64,000 bases of DNA. It comes from Streptantibioticus cattleyicolor NRRL 8057 = DSM 46488 (GTDB lineage Bacteria; Actinomycetota; Actinomycetes; Streptomycetales; Streptomycetaceae). Positions 15,119 to 21,456 of the stretch are shown here, in pieces. A program made the translations under genes and the position numbers. Below the pieces are notes generated by a model that worked only from the letters and a program-made list of their open reading frames with translations, had not been told where the DNA came from and ran no database searches. The stretch is taken from NCBI RefSeq assembly GCF_000240165.1, contig NC_017586.1, positions 1,798,001 to 1,862,000 of the forward strand, written 5' to 3'. Position 1 is the stretch's first letter. Each line of letters opens with the position of its first letter.

Positions 15119-15649
15119 TCAGGCAGCCGCAGGGATCCGCTCGTCATCCGGGCTGTCCGGCACGTAGTTGGCTCTCCAGAAGTCGGCACCCTCGTGACAA
15201 CCGGCTGCACGGAGAACCCCCGACAACGCCTCCACCTGAGCTTCGTTCAGGTGCTCAGCCTCATAAATCGCCAGCGCGCCATCATCGAACACCCGGGCAA
15301 AATGCAATGCGGCACTGACCACCGGGTTCTGCTGCCGCCTCTCCGTAGCCAGCTCGGTGAGCATTTGTCGGAGTTCCGCGATCTCCTTGCGTGACGCCTC
15401 CACTTCCGCCCGCGTCGCCTTGATGAGTCCCGCATATGCCCGGTACGAGCCTTGCACCGTGTTGTTCAAATCCTGCACCAAGTCAGAAAGAAGCTTTTGG
15501 TTCTGCGAGACGAGTAGTTGCGACTCGCTGATTACGGAGACCTCCTCCGTGTTTACGTTGATCTCCACCAACTGATCCGACACCCAGTTGATGAGATCCT
15601 GACGTTCCGACGCCTTCTCGCGCCGCTTGCTGATGAACGGGAGCTTCAC
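15119..15649 (-). CDS. coiled-coil early phage protein
   Basis: A 176-residue protein. GTG 15649 is chosen because GGAGG ends 5 nt before it; an ATG at 15679 precedes that site. After a basic start (KLPFISKRREKASERQD), residues about 15-105 form a long heptad-type helix (LLVSQNQKLLSDLVQDLNNT ... IAELRQMLTELATERR). The C-terminal 60 residues are a compact mixed region (FDDGALAIYEAEHLNEAQVEAL). It is a single-gene block between two terminators. The build would suit a scaffold, partition or host-takeover adaptor; no family is recognised. Confidence 0.55.
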   Translation of the reverse strand: MKLPFISKRREKASERQDLINWVSDQLVEINVNTEEVSVISESQLLVSQNQKLLSDLVQDLNNTVQGSYRAYAGLIKATRAEVEASRKEIAELRQMLTELATERRQQNPVVSAALHFARVFDDGALAIYEAEHLNEAQVEALSGVLRAAGCHEGADFWRANYVPDSPDDERIPAAA

Positions 15650-15691
15650 GTGATCCTCCAGTTGTCTAGGCTTAGGCAAGCGCCCATAGCA

Positions 15692-15719
15692 AAGGGCCGG
15701 GAAGCCATTCCCGGCCCTT
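15692..15719 (-). terminator. early-region terminator, family copy
   Basis: A perfect 12-bp stem AAGGGCCGGGAA / TTCCCGGCCCTT with loop GCCA; flanks CCCATAGC and CACTAAAGGTGCTC are nearly identical to those at 12,097. It closes the block 17459-15742. Confidence 0.8.
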
Positions 15720-15741
15720 CACTAAAGGTGCTCGACAGTGG

Positions 15742-15966
15742 TTACTTGTCCCAGCCCCACCAACCGCGTACCTCCGCAAGGGAAGTCTCGGGGTAGAACT
15801 GGCTCAGCACGTCCTCAAAGGACGCGTCCGGGTTTTCGCTGATGGTCATGGCCGAACTGATGACAAGCCTCACCGCGTCCATCACCGCCTCTCCGATACC
15901 TATGTTCTCGCTCACCATGTCCAGGGCCGATTCCATGACTTCTTCGATGTGCTCTGCGGAATTCAT
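15742..15966 (-). CDS. small acidic unknown early phage protein
   Basis: A 74-residue acidic protein starting at ATG 15966 (GAGGGTGGGG upstream), ending in EVRGWWGWDK. It shares layout with the 78-residue protein at 16,953: an acidic helix, a hydrophobic helix (AVRLVISSAMTI / LALMVNAAMSSL), then 'F-x-DV-x-x-x-x-F/Y-x-x-T' and a terminal GW. The two may be diverged paralogues. Unknown function. Confidence 0.5.
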   Translation of the reverse strand: MNSAEHIEEVMESALDMVSENIGIGEAVMDAVRLVISSAMTISENPDASFEDVLSQFYPETSLAEVRGWWGWDK

Positions 15967-15975
15967 TCCCCACCC

Positions 15976-16770
15976 TCAGTAAGACTCGACGCGCCGGAAG
16001 CTGTTGTTCTGTGCGGCAACCTCAGCCCGCTTGCTGTCAGCGCAGGGCTGGCACAGGTTCCGGAAGTACGTCCAGGAGCCGTTTGGCGTCCCCCCGATCC
16101 ACCTGTACTTGCCGACCGCTCTCACCCGGTCTCCGTGCGCTTCGTCGCCCAGGTCGCACCAGTGGACACGCACTACCGGCGCCACGTAGCGGACGAAAGG
16201 AAACTCGGTCCCGTCCTCGTGAGCCGTCCAATCCCCGCTGACCTCGTAGTGATCGCGCTCGATCACAGCAACAACCGTCGCCAGCGGGACAGCAGCCGCC
16301 CCTTCGTAGAGGTAGCCGTCGACGGCCTGCGCCCAGTGGGTCAGTCGGCACGTGCAACGCAGAGCCACCGACGCGCCGACGAATGGCGACGCCTGGTACA
16401 CCTCGACGTACCGAGCCGTGCCGTCACACTTCGGCCTCTCGGATCGCAGCGCCCGCGGCTGAGGCTTCTCCACCGCGCCGGCCAATTCCCCCACGGTCGG
16501 GTGCACAGTGACAACGACGCGGTACCGTCGCGTCCCCGGTACGCGGTGCCACACCGACCCGAGGCGGTAGCCAAGCCTGCCCATCTCCGCGTACTCGTTG
16601 AACGCCTTCTCCGCGTCGATGCTGTCTGCTGCCTTGCCAAGTGGGATGAGCGTCCCGGACTTTCGGGCCTGCCAGGACGCCCGGGGAGACGGAGGCACGT
16701 AGAACGACACCTCTCCCGTCTCCCCGTCGAACGTCAGGTGCGGACGGTAGCCCCAGGCCGGTTCCCTCAC
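15976..16770 (-). CDS. unknown early phage protein
   Basis: A 264-residue protein starting at GTG 16770 (GTGA overlap with the previous stop). It is beta-rich with scattered Cys (SERPKCDGTARY, LRCTCRLTHW, RNLCQPCADSKRAE). The C-terminal C-x2-C (about residue 240) could be half of a zinc site with the earlier C-x-C. No family is recognised. It is the largest gene of its block. Confidence 0.55.
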   Translation of the reverse strand: MREPAWGYRPHLTFDGETGEVSFYVPPSPRASWQARKSGTLIPLGKAADSIDAEKAFNEYAEMGRLGYRLGSVWHRVPGTRRYRVVVTVHPTVGELAGAVEKPQPRALRSERPKCDGTARYVEVYQASPFVGASVALRCTCRLTHWAQAVDGYLYEGAAAVPLATVVAVIERDHYEVSGDWTAHEDGTEFPFVRYVAPVVRVHWCDLGDEAHGDRVRAVGKYRWIGGTPNGSWTYFRNLCQPCADSKRAEVAAQNNSFRRVESY

Positions 16771-16949
16771 TGCTCCGCCTCCAGAATCTCAAGAATCGAG
16801 TAGTCCTCGTCCAACTGCTGTGGATTGCAGGTACGGCAGTACCGAACATGCGTGTTGCACATCTCTACGGTCCCGGCCGACGTGTAGAAGATCGCGCCCA
16901 GCCACGCGCACTTCCGCGCCTTGGCATTCATGAGGTTTGTCCAACGCAT
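16767..16949 (-). CDS. small Cys-rich early phage protein
   Basis: A 60-residue protein starting at ATG 16949 (a second ATG six codons later is also possible). It has C-x-W-L at residue 14, and 'VEMCNTHVRYCRTCNPQQLDEDY' near 28-50, giving C-x2-H-x3-C-x2-C, compatible with one zinc site. The stop overlaps the next GTG. Unknown function. Confidence 0.5.
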   Translation of the reverse strand: MRWTNLMNAKARKCAWLGAIFYTSAGTVEMCNTHVRYCRTCNPQQLDEDYSILEILEAEQ

Positions 16950-16952
16950 CTC

Positions 16953-17189
16953 TCACCACCCCCGCTCGGTCAGGAACTCATCCACGGTGACCTCGAAGTT
17001 CGCCCGGATAACGTCCTTGAAAGTCGCCTTCCCGCCCGTCTTCAAACTGCTCATGGCAGCGTTCACCATGAGCGCAAGCAGGTCTTCGTCTTCCGTGTCG
17101 AGCCATGGCAGCTCACCTATCAGCATGTCCATGGCGCCATTGACAGCCTCGGACACCTGCTCTTCGGTGTACGTCTTCGCGTCACTCAC
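16953..17189 (-). CDS. small acidic unknown early phage protein
   Basis: A 78-residue acidic, helical protein starting at GTG 17189 with GGGGAAGG upstream. It is possibly paralogous to the 74-residue protein at 15,742 (same order of hydrophobic helix, FKDV-x and terminal GW). It lies 3 nt from the next gene. Unknown function. Confidence 0.5.
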   Translation of the reverse strand: MSDAKTYTEEQVSEAVNGAMDMLIGELPWLDTEDEDLLALMVNAAMSSLKTGGKATFKDVIRANFEVTVDEFLTERGW

Positions 17190-17204
17190 TTCTTCGCCTT
17201 CCCC

Positions 17205-17459
17205 TCAGTAGACTCGCTTCGACTGGTTCTTGTACGTGCGCCAAATCTGGCCTGCGAGGACGACACCCGCGCCCGCGAAGTTGTAGTTCAAGCACTGACC
17301 GAAGACGTAGTTCCGGAGCGTGTTCAGCGTCTCCGTACGCGTCTCGGTCACAACCTGACCCGTTTGCAGGTTGCGCCACACGATCTGGTATTCCTGTGTC
17401 GGCTTTTTGCCGACGCGAGCCTTACCCATGACATCGAGTCGCAGCGTCGCTGTTGGCAT
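17205..17459 (-). CDS. small basic unknown early phage protein
   Basis: An 84-residue basic protein starting at ATG 17459, with only a weak AAGG upstream. It is beta-rich (EYQIVWRNLQTGQVVTETRTETL) with a C-terminal hydrophobic stretch (FAGAGVVLAGQIW). It is the first gene of its block; the preceding 60 nt carry TTGGTCTAGG (17475-17484) and the terminator. Unknown function. Confidence 0.5.
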   Translation of the reverse strand: MPTATLRLDVMGKARVGKKPTQEYQIVWRNLQTGQVVTETRTETLNTLRNYVFGQCLNYNFAGAGVVLAGQIWRTYKNQSKRVY

Positions 17460-17515
17460 CGTTCAAGGCCCTTCTTGGTCTAGGTCGAGTGGTTCAGCCG
17501 TGACCGGCCATGAAA

Positions 17516-17542
17516 AAGGGCCGGGATGCCATCCCGGCCCTT
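17516..17542 (-). terminator. early-region terminator, family copy
   Basis: A perfect 12-bp stem AAGGGCCGGGAT / ATCCCGGCCCTT with a GCC loop; flanks GGCCATGAA and CAACAAAGC. It closes the single-gene block 18047-17562. Confidence 0.8.
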
Positions 17543-17561
17543 CAACAAAGCAGTTAACGCG

Positions 17562-18047
17562 TCAGATTGCGCACTCCAGGTCTTCCGATATCAGGCACAG
17601 CACGTCGGCATGCGTCTTGCGTGTTCCCGTGTGGGCACGGCCCGCCCGGAATGGTTCGCCGTCGCGGAGCAGTCGGTAAGCCCAGTCCCCGTGGTACCGC
17701 TCACCAGGTGTGCCTCCTCCCAGCTTGTACACCTCGATCGTGACACCCGGCACATGGGGAGACTCGCCAGAGAATTCCGGGGAAAAGCCCCGGGGCAGCT
17801 CGCACGCCCCGTAGTAGCCGCACCCGGTCCCGTCGCAGTGCCCGGTGAAGCAGTGATCAGTGACCGCCGGATCGCACCCGTCCTCGCACCCCTCGCATTC
17901 GTAGTACGAGTCATCCAACGGGCCTGTGACGGTGGTCCCGCAGCATGAGCAATACCGTAGGCCGTGCTGCACGTCGGGCTTACCGCTCCGCAGCGCGGAA
18001 GCGGCACGCGCAGCCGCTCTTTTCTGGTGCCAGGTCAGTCCTGTCAT
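17562..18047 (-). CDS. Cys-rich unknown early phage protein
   Basis: A 161-residue protein; ATG 18047 is chosen for AGGAGG five bases upstream. After a basic helical start, residues about 33-85 hold about 11 Cys (YCSCCGTTVTG ... YECEGCEDGCD ... HCFTGHCDGTGCGYYGAC), enough for two or three zinc sites. The C-terminal 70 residues are a mixed domain with TIEVYKLGGG and YHGDWAYRLLRDGEPF. It is the first complete gene leftward of the boxA leader. No family is recognised. Confidence 0.55.
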   Translation of the reverse strand: MTGLTWHQKRAAARAASALRSGKPDVQHGLRYCSCCGTTVTGPLDDSYYECEGCEDGCDPAVTDHCFTGHCDGTGCGYYGACELPRGFSPEFSGESPHVPGVTIEVYKLGGGTPGERYHGDWAYRLLRDGEPFRAGRAHTGTRKTHADVLCLISEDLECAI

Positions 18048-18101
18048 TGTGGCCTCCTGCATGAGTTATTGCGCGAATCAGTGGGCGTGAAGCCCCATGA
18101 A

Positions 18102-18131
18102 AAAGGGCCGGGATGCCAGCCCCGGCCCTTT
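18102..18131 (-). terminator. early-region terminator, family copy
   Basis: An 11-bp stem AAAGGGCCGGG / CCCGGCCCTTT with an 8-nt loop; flanks CCCCATGAA and AACAAAGC as in the copy at 17,516. It is the first terminator met by a transcript coming from the leader at 18.2-18.9 kb. Confidence 0.75.
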
Positions 18132-18207
18132 AACAAAGCTCTTCACACTCGTTGTGCACCTGGCCAACGTTCCAGGCTCGCGCCGTATCGTTTAAGCGCT
18201 TGGGCAT
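18130..18207 (-). CDS. possible 25-codon leader ORF
   Basis: ATG 18207 opens a frame MPKRLNDTARAWNVGQVHNE-CEELC that ends in TAA within the stem of the first early terminator. The upstream GAGCGGGAAG is only a fair ribosome binding site. Placement in front of a terminator would suit a leader peptide, but coding is not proven. Confidence 0.25.
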   Translation of the reverse strand: MPKRLNDTARAWNVGQVHNECEELC

Positions 18208-18486
18208 GCTTCCCGCTCACCTAGCCTTCCCTATCACCTCCCTTCAGCGAGGGCGCTACCCCTCAATTAGGTGGGTCGGCTTAGGCATTCGTCATCGCTG
18301 CGAGCACGAAAAGTGCTCTAGGTCGGTACATGCCCGTTGGTTTTACGTGTGCTGCGTGTCTCCCTACGCTCGACCGGGGTTCCAGCCCGGCGTCTTTGCC
18401 CTCGGATCGTCTGCCGAAGCAGCTACCTCTCCGCACACGGGTCCTCTTGTCCAGATGGGTCGCTAAGCCACCGGTCAAGAGTCGCG

Positions 18487-18503
18487 CTATTGAGTTCTCA
18501 AGC
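18487..18503 (-). promoter_or_regulatory. rrn-type boxA antitermination element
   Basis: On the minus strand the sequence GCTTGAGAACTCAATAG matches the boxA motif (TTGAGAACTCAATAG) of actinobacterial rRNA leaders and spacers, the site where NusB and S10 (NusE) load on the nascent RNA. It lies about 440 nt upstream of the first early gene, on the coding strand of a transcript that must cross several strong terminators. The motif match is visible; function is inference. Confidence 0.55.
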
Positions 18504-18812
18504 ATCACAGGTCCCTTTCAGGCTCATCACCACTGTTCTCCCGGCTTGGAACACTCGCCCAACTGCCTCATCCGTGGGCAGGATTGGGAACGAGCAACGC
18601 GCTTTGTAGCCTTCAGCCCCGTAATGAGGGGGCGTCCAACCTGCGTGCCGTGCGTGGTAGCTAGCCTGTCCGGCCCTAATCTCCGGTCCGCTTACGCGGA
18701 GTGGGAGCACCGAACTTGCCTGCCTATATAGGCGGATCCCGTGTGTGCATATCGCGTATTTCCTTTCCGTTCTTGCCGCCTGCCGTGGCGACACCGAGAA
18801 CGTTAGGGCCTG

Positions 18813-18849
18813 ATCCCCTGATTCAACAAACGGCATCCCCTGATTCAAC
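18813..18849. promoter_or_regulatory. paired 15-bp direct repeats, possible operators
   Basis: ATCCCCTGATTCAAC occurs exactly at 18813-18827 and 18835-18849, a 22-bp period that puts both on one face of the helix. They lie just downstream (leftward) of a terminator and upstream of the early leader, where a repressor or activator would act. Confidence 0.5.
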
Positions 18850-18894
18850 TTCCTCGACATAAAATCCCCTTGTCCGTGCTTGTCCAGATTGAAC

Positions 18895-18930
18895 AAAAAA
18901 GCGCCGCCCGATTAGCTACGGAACGGCGCG
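18895..18930 (-). terminator. intrinsic terminator upstream of early leader
   Basis: Read on the minus strand: GCGCCG, a 17-nt loop, CGGCGC, then six T residues. It would stop leftward transcription entering from the control region and insulate the early promoter. Confidence 0.65.
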
Positions 18931-18998
18931 GTTTGACGCGTGACCGGCGTCACATGGAATTGCCTTTTACAAAAGCCCCATCACAACCCATTACGGGC

Positions 18999-19067
18999 GT
19001 GGTCTAAACCACTTGAGGCGACCTTGATTGGTCTAGCCCTTGGTCTAAACCAATTGGTCTAAACCAC
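18999..19067. promoter_or_regulatory. cluster of four DasR/GntR-like operator palindromes
   Basis: GTGGTCTAAACCAC (18999-19012), TTGGTCTAGCCCTT (19028-19041), TTGGTCTAAACCAA (19040-19053) and TTGGTCTAAACCAC (19054-19067). The DasR-responsive element of Streptomyces is ACTGGTCTAGACCACT; the first site matches 13 of its 14 inner bases. Sites 3 and 4 are adjacent with a 14-bp period. Alternatives are a phage-encoded GntR-type regulator or iterons. Confidence 0.55.
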
Positions 19068-19136
19068 CGAGTCAAGCTGACCACTCGTCAGTGAATACCT
19101 GACTGCGACTCAGGCACTCCTGACTACCCGCTTTCA

Positions 19137-19170
19137 TGAATGAATCAATTCCAATCAATTCATTCATTCA
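19137..19170. repeat. 14-bp inverted repeat of the TGAATGAATGAATT motif
   Basis: TGAATGAATCAATT (19137-19150), six bases, then AATTCATTCATTCA (19157-19170); the arms pair at 13 of 14 positions. The same motif recurs as exact direct copies at 19439 and 26911, with partial copies at 24899 and 26869. Confidence 0.7.
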
Positions 19171-19438
19171 CACGCTCGAATACGGAGGGGGTAATCCCCA
19201 AATACATTCCGAGTGGACCCGCCGGGGGCGCTGTCCTTCGACCGTGTACGGGTTTTAATTTTTTCAAGGCTCTGTGCGGCCTTCAGCGGGCCGCAACGAT
19301 CACTGTACCACACGAGGGCGCCTGACCAGCCCCAACGGGCCTCCACGGGGCTCACAGGGCCTCAGAACCCCCCGCCGTGGGCCTGGATGGGCCCCGGCCG
19401 GCTCTGCCTGGCCCTCGACGCCGCCCCACCGCCCCTCG

Positions 19439-19452
19439 TGAATGAATGAATT
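19439..19452 (+). repeat. dispersed 14-mer TGAATGAATGAATT, copy 1
   Basis: An exact match in the same orientation as the copy at 26911-26924; the two flank a 7.5-kb accessory segment. It may be a regulator site or a trace of a recombination end. Confidence 0.6.
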
Positions 19453-19601
19453 GAGTCCCCACAGTGTGACCTGCGTCTCAGATGGGTGTCTGGCGTCCGA
19501 AGTCGGGGCGATTGACACCGACATCTATTTTGCGGGGGGTCTCTATACCCCCGCCAAGAAGCCTGTAGTGATCATGTAAAGAGCATGGGAGGATCAAGTG
19601 T

Positions 19602-19973
19602 ATGCACCACCCTGATAGATCCCCTGCTCTGGACACTCTCGACGCCTTCGCTCCACTGGATCTTGGCTTCCTGCTCCCCTGGGAGACTCCCGACTACGGA
19701 GAAGTGTGCTTGGCAGCCGGCCTGGAGGCCGCGGAGACGGGTTACGGGGTGCTCCTGGCGGTGGACAGCTCCATATCCCGGTACTCCCTGGTCACCAGGG
19801 ACGTTGCCTGGGTGCGGAGACTGGCGTTCTCGGGGATCTCCGCAGAGGCCCTGGCCGAACTCCCGCTCCCTGCTGAGAAGTTCACGGTTCTCCGGGGTTG
19901 GCCTGGAGAATGGGCGGCAGGCGGCGAAGGGCTTTGGGGCATCTCCCGGCCAGCCCAGGGGAATTGCGGCTAG
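19602..19973 (+). CDS. unknown protein
   Basis: A 123-residue protein starting at ATG 19602, with GGGAGG 9 nt upstream. The sequence mixes short helices and strands (YGEVCLAAGLEAAETGYGVLLAVDSSISRYSLVTRDVAWVRRLAF). It has no signal peptide or catalytic motif. It is divergent from the early region and lies 9 nt before a GNAT gene, probably in one operon with it. Confidence 0.5.
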   Translation: MHHPDRSPALDTLDAFAPLDLGFLLPWETPDYGEVCLAAGLEAAETGYGVLLAVDSSISRYSLVTRDVAWVRRLAFSGISAEALAELPLPAEKFTVLRGWPGEWAAGGEGLWGISRPAQGNCG

Positions 19974-19982
19974 CCTCTCGGC

Positions 19983-20297
19983 ATGCAGCACGTCTACGCA
20001 GCCCACGGGGGCTTAACGAGTGTCAGCCTGATCCACCACCCCGAGCAGAAGTCCGCGATCGTGACCGAGGTCGTCACCCTGCCGCGCTTCCGGGGCCGGG
20101 GATGGGCCAGTGAACTGCTGCGAGAAGTCTGCTCGGAGGCCGATCGAGAGGGCGTCGAGCTGGTACTGAAGGTCGAGACCAGCCCAGGCGGTCTCACGGA
20201 GGCCGAGCTGCTGGCGTGGTACCAGCGCCACGGTTTCACCCCTGTTTCAGCCGATCCCGAGGGGCTGACCCTGCGGCGCCGGCCGGGAAGTCGCTAA
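19983..20297 (+). CDS. short GNAT-family N-acetyltransferase
   Basis: A 104-residue protein that covers the core of a GNAT fold: strand (AIVTEVVTLPRFRGRGWASELLREVC) with the acetyl-CoA-binding loop R-x-x-GRG-x-A/G around residues 35-42, and the C-terminal GL-T-EAELLAWYQRHGFTP, the usual 'GF' end. It is shorter than typical (150 residues) and lacks the first two strands. The substrate is unknown. It ends 3 nt before a strong terminator. Confidence 0.65.
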   Translation: MQHVYAAHGGLTSVSLIHHPEQKSAIVTEVVTLPRFRGRGWASELLREVCSEADREGVELVLKVETSPGGLTEAELLAWYQRHGFTPVSADPEGLTLRRRPGSR

Positions 20298-20300
20298 CGA

Positions 20301-20328
20301 GAAGAGGCCCGGGAATATTCCCGGGCCT
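20301..20328 (+). terminator. palindromic terminator
   Basis: A 28-nt perfect palindrome (AGAGGCCCGGGAAT then its complement ATTCCCGGGCCTCT) ends the two-gene unit 19602-20297. It may also serve leftward transcription from the lsr2-like gene. Confidence 0.75.
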
Positions 20329-20485
20329 CTCCATCTGCGTTTTGCATCAAAGCAAAGAACGCTCAAAGCGTTGCGATCCTCACTCCGGCAGCCGAGCCGG
20401 ATTTTCAACCACACCGGTGCTGTGTGGTGTGCCACCCTCCGTCGAGCGAAGGTGGGTTCACCATAGCAGGTTCCGCGGAGGCGTG

Positions 20486-20824
20486 TCAGGGGTTCGCCTT
20501 CTTGTACGCGTCCATGACATTCCCCGGCACACGGCCCCGATCGCTGACCTCGTACCCGTTGTTCTTGGCCCAGGCGCGGACCTTCCCAGGGTCCACACCG
20601 TTGCCCCGGGGACCAACCACCGTGGTGGTGCGCCGGCCGCCCCGGCGCCCGCCGACCCTGCGACCGGACTCTACGAAATCAGCCAGTGCGTCACGGAGCT
20701 TGTCCGCGTTCTCCGTGGAAAGGTCGATCTCGTACTCAACCCCGTCGAGGCCGAACACGATCGTCTCATCGGCGTCTCCGCCGGAGAGGTCATCCACCAA
20801 CTGCGTGATGATCTTCTGTGCCAT
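20486..20824 (-). CDS. Lsr2-family nucleoid-associated protein
   Basis: A 112-residue complete Lsr2: the N-terminal dimerisation domain (MAQKIITQLVDDLSGGDADE, then VFGLDGVEYEIDLS), a Gly/Arg linker (residues 54-78), and a C-terminal DNA-binding domain (AWAKNNGYEVSDRGRVPGNVMDAYKKA) with the RGR core that inserts in the minor groove of AT-rich DNA. It differs from the typical chromosomal Lsr2 in linker and N-terminus, so it is probably an accessory copy of phage or island origin. ATG 20824 has no ribosome binding site; TATCCT lies 7 nt upstream, suggesting a leaderless or nearly leaderless mRNA. The 20825-20913 gap holds its promoter. Confidence 0.85.
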   Translation of the reverse strand: MAQKIITQLVDDLSGGDADETIVFGLDGVEYEIDLSTENADKLRDALADFVESGRRVGGRRGGRRTTTVVGPRGNGVDPGKVRAWAKNNGYEVSDRGRVPGNVMDAYKKANP

Positions 20825-20913
20825 ACAGAAAAGGATACGGCACACACAGATTCTCAGGGGACGCACCTTCGAAGCTCTGGGCTGTCTCCTAGACTGAGGC
20901 TCGGCTCCCCCGG

Positions 20914-21456
20914 TCAGGCAGACTGAGCGCGTTCGCGGTAAAGCTCTCGCACCATCACGGCAAAGAGCGGAGCGTCCGCGAAGGGCCTGTCCTCACCGAC
21001 CTTGCGGTATCCCCAACCTTCGTAGAGCGCTTGTACCTTCGGATGCTCGGTGTCGACCAGAAGGGCCGCGAGGTGTTCGGGCCGCTCAGCGAACAGGGCC
21101 TCGTGGATCGACTGAGCCGCGCCCGTCTTGCGCCACTTCGGCCGGACCATCAGCTCAGACAGGTGGTACGTCGCCCTGTGCCCGTTGTGCGGCTGGTACT
21201 TGGTGCCCCGCCACCACTCACGGCTCTCGGGTGCGGCAGCACCGTAGGCGTAGCCGACTGCTTGTTCCCCCTCGTAACCGATCACGCATGAGAAGCCTGG
21301 GCTGCTGCTCCAGTGGTCCACGAACCATGCGAACCGCTCACGCTGATCGAACTCGTCGGTGCTGTCTGCGTAGCACTCATCGTGGATGTCGAGAAGCAGA
21401 TCGCGGATTTGCGCCGCGCTGTCACGGTTGTGGTGGCGAAGGGTCAGCTCTTTCAT
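20914..21456 (-). CDS. GNAT-family N-acetyltransferase
   Basis: A 180-residue GNAT: ELTLRHHNRDSAAQIRDLLLDIHDECYAD at the N-terminus, then 'VGYAYGAA', the acetyl-CoA loop region 'LSELMVRPKWRKTGAAQSIHEALF' (about residues 104-128; the usual Q/RxxGxG/A appears as RKTGAA), and the C-terminal 'ALYEGWGYRKVG'. The start overlaps the stop of the XRE/TPR regulator (ATGA), so the two are co-translated; this pairing is common in Streptomyces. Substrate unknown. Confidence 0.75.
   Translation of the reverse strand: MKELTLRHHNRDSAAQIRDLLLDIHDECYADSTDEFDQRERFAWFVDHWSSSPGFSCVIGYEGEQAVGYAYGAAAPESREWWRGTKYQPHNGHRATYHLSELMVRPKWRKTGAAQSIHEALFAERPEHLAALLVDTEHPKVQALYEGWGYRKVGEDRPFADAPLFAVMVRELYRERAQSA

Larger units (their letters stand above)
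18208..18894 (-). other. structured early leader region without convincing genes
   Basis: Nearly 700 bases with no credible ORF; frames on both strands lack coding character. Read on the minus strand it contains many short hairpins: GAGCAC/GTGCTC (18299-18315), CCGGG/CCCGG (around 18380), TGCC/GGCA inside CCAA/TTGG (around 18560-18590), GCCCC/GGGGC (around 18625), and TCCGC/GCGGA (around 18690). It also contains the boxA element at 18,487. I interpret it as the leader of the leftward early transcript. A frame 18896-18498 exists, but it runs through the direct repeats and boxA and is not protein-like. Confidence 0.5.
19068..19601. other. phage control region without recognised gene
   Basis: More than 500 bases where no ORF is convincing. 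It contains an inverted repeat (19137-19170), a copy of TGAATGAATGAATT (19439-19452), an AT-rich run after a weak hairpin (about 19,245-19,264), and a hairpin GCGGCC/GGGCCGC (about 19,278-19,296). The last 100 bases presumably hold the promoter of the gene at 19,602; GGGAGG lies at 19587-19592. Confidence 0.4.

Noticed and set aside
18141-18731. Possible tRNA genes in the early leader
   Set aside because: Hairpins such as CCGGG-GTTCCAG-CCCGG look like T arms, but no complete cloverleaf, no proper T loop and no CCA end could be built on either strand.
18498-18896. A 132-codon minus-strand ORF in the control region
   Set aside because: It runs through the direct repeats, palindromes and up to boxA; the 22-bp repeat period shifts frame and the protein has no recognisable character. 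Regulatory use is more likely.
19230-19300. Plus-strand terminator before the T-rich run at 19,252-19,264
   Set aside because: The stem (CCGTGTACGG) is only about four base pairs and no gene ends nearby.
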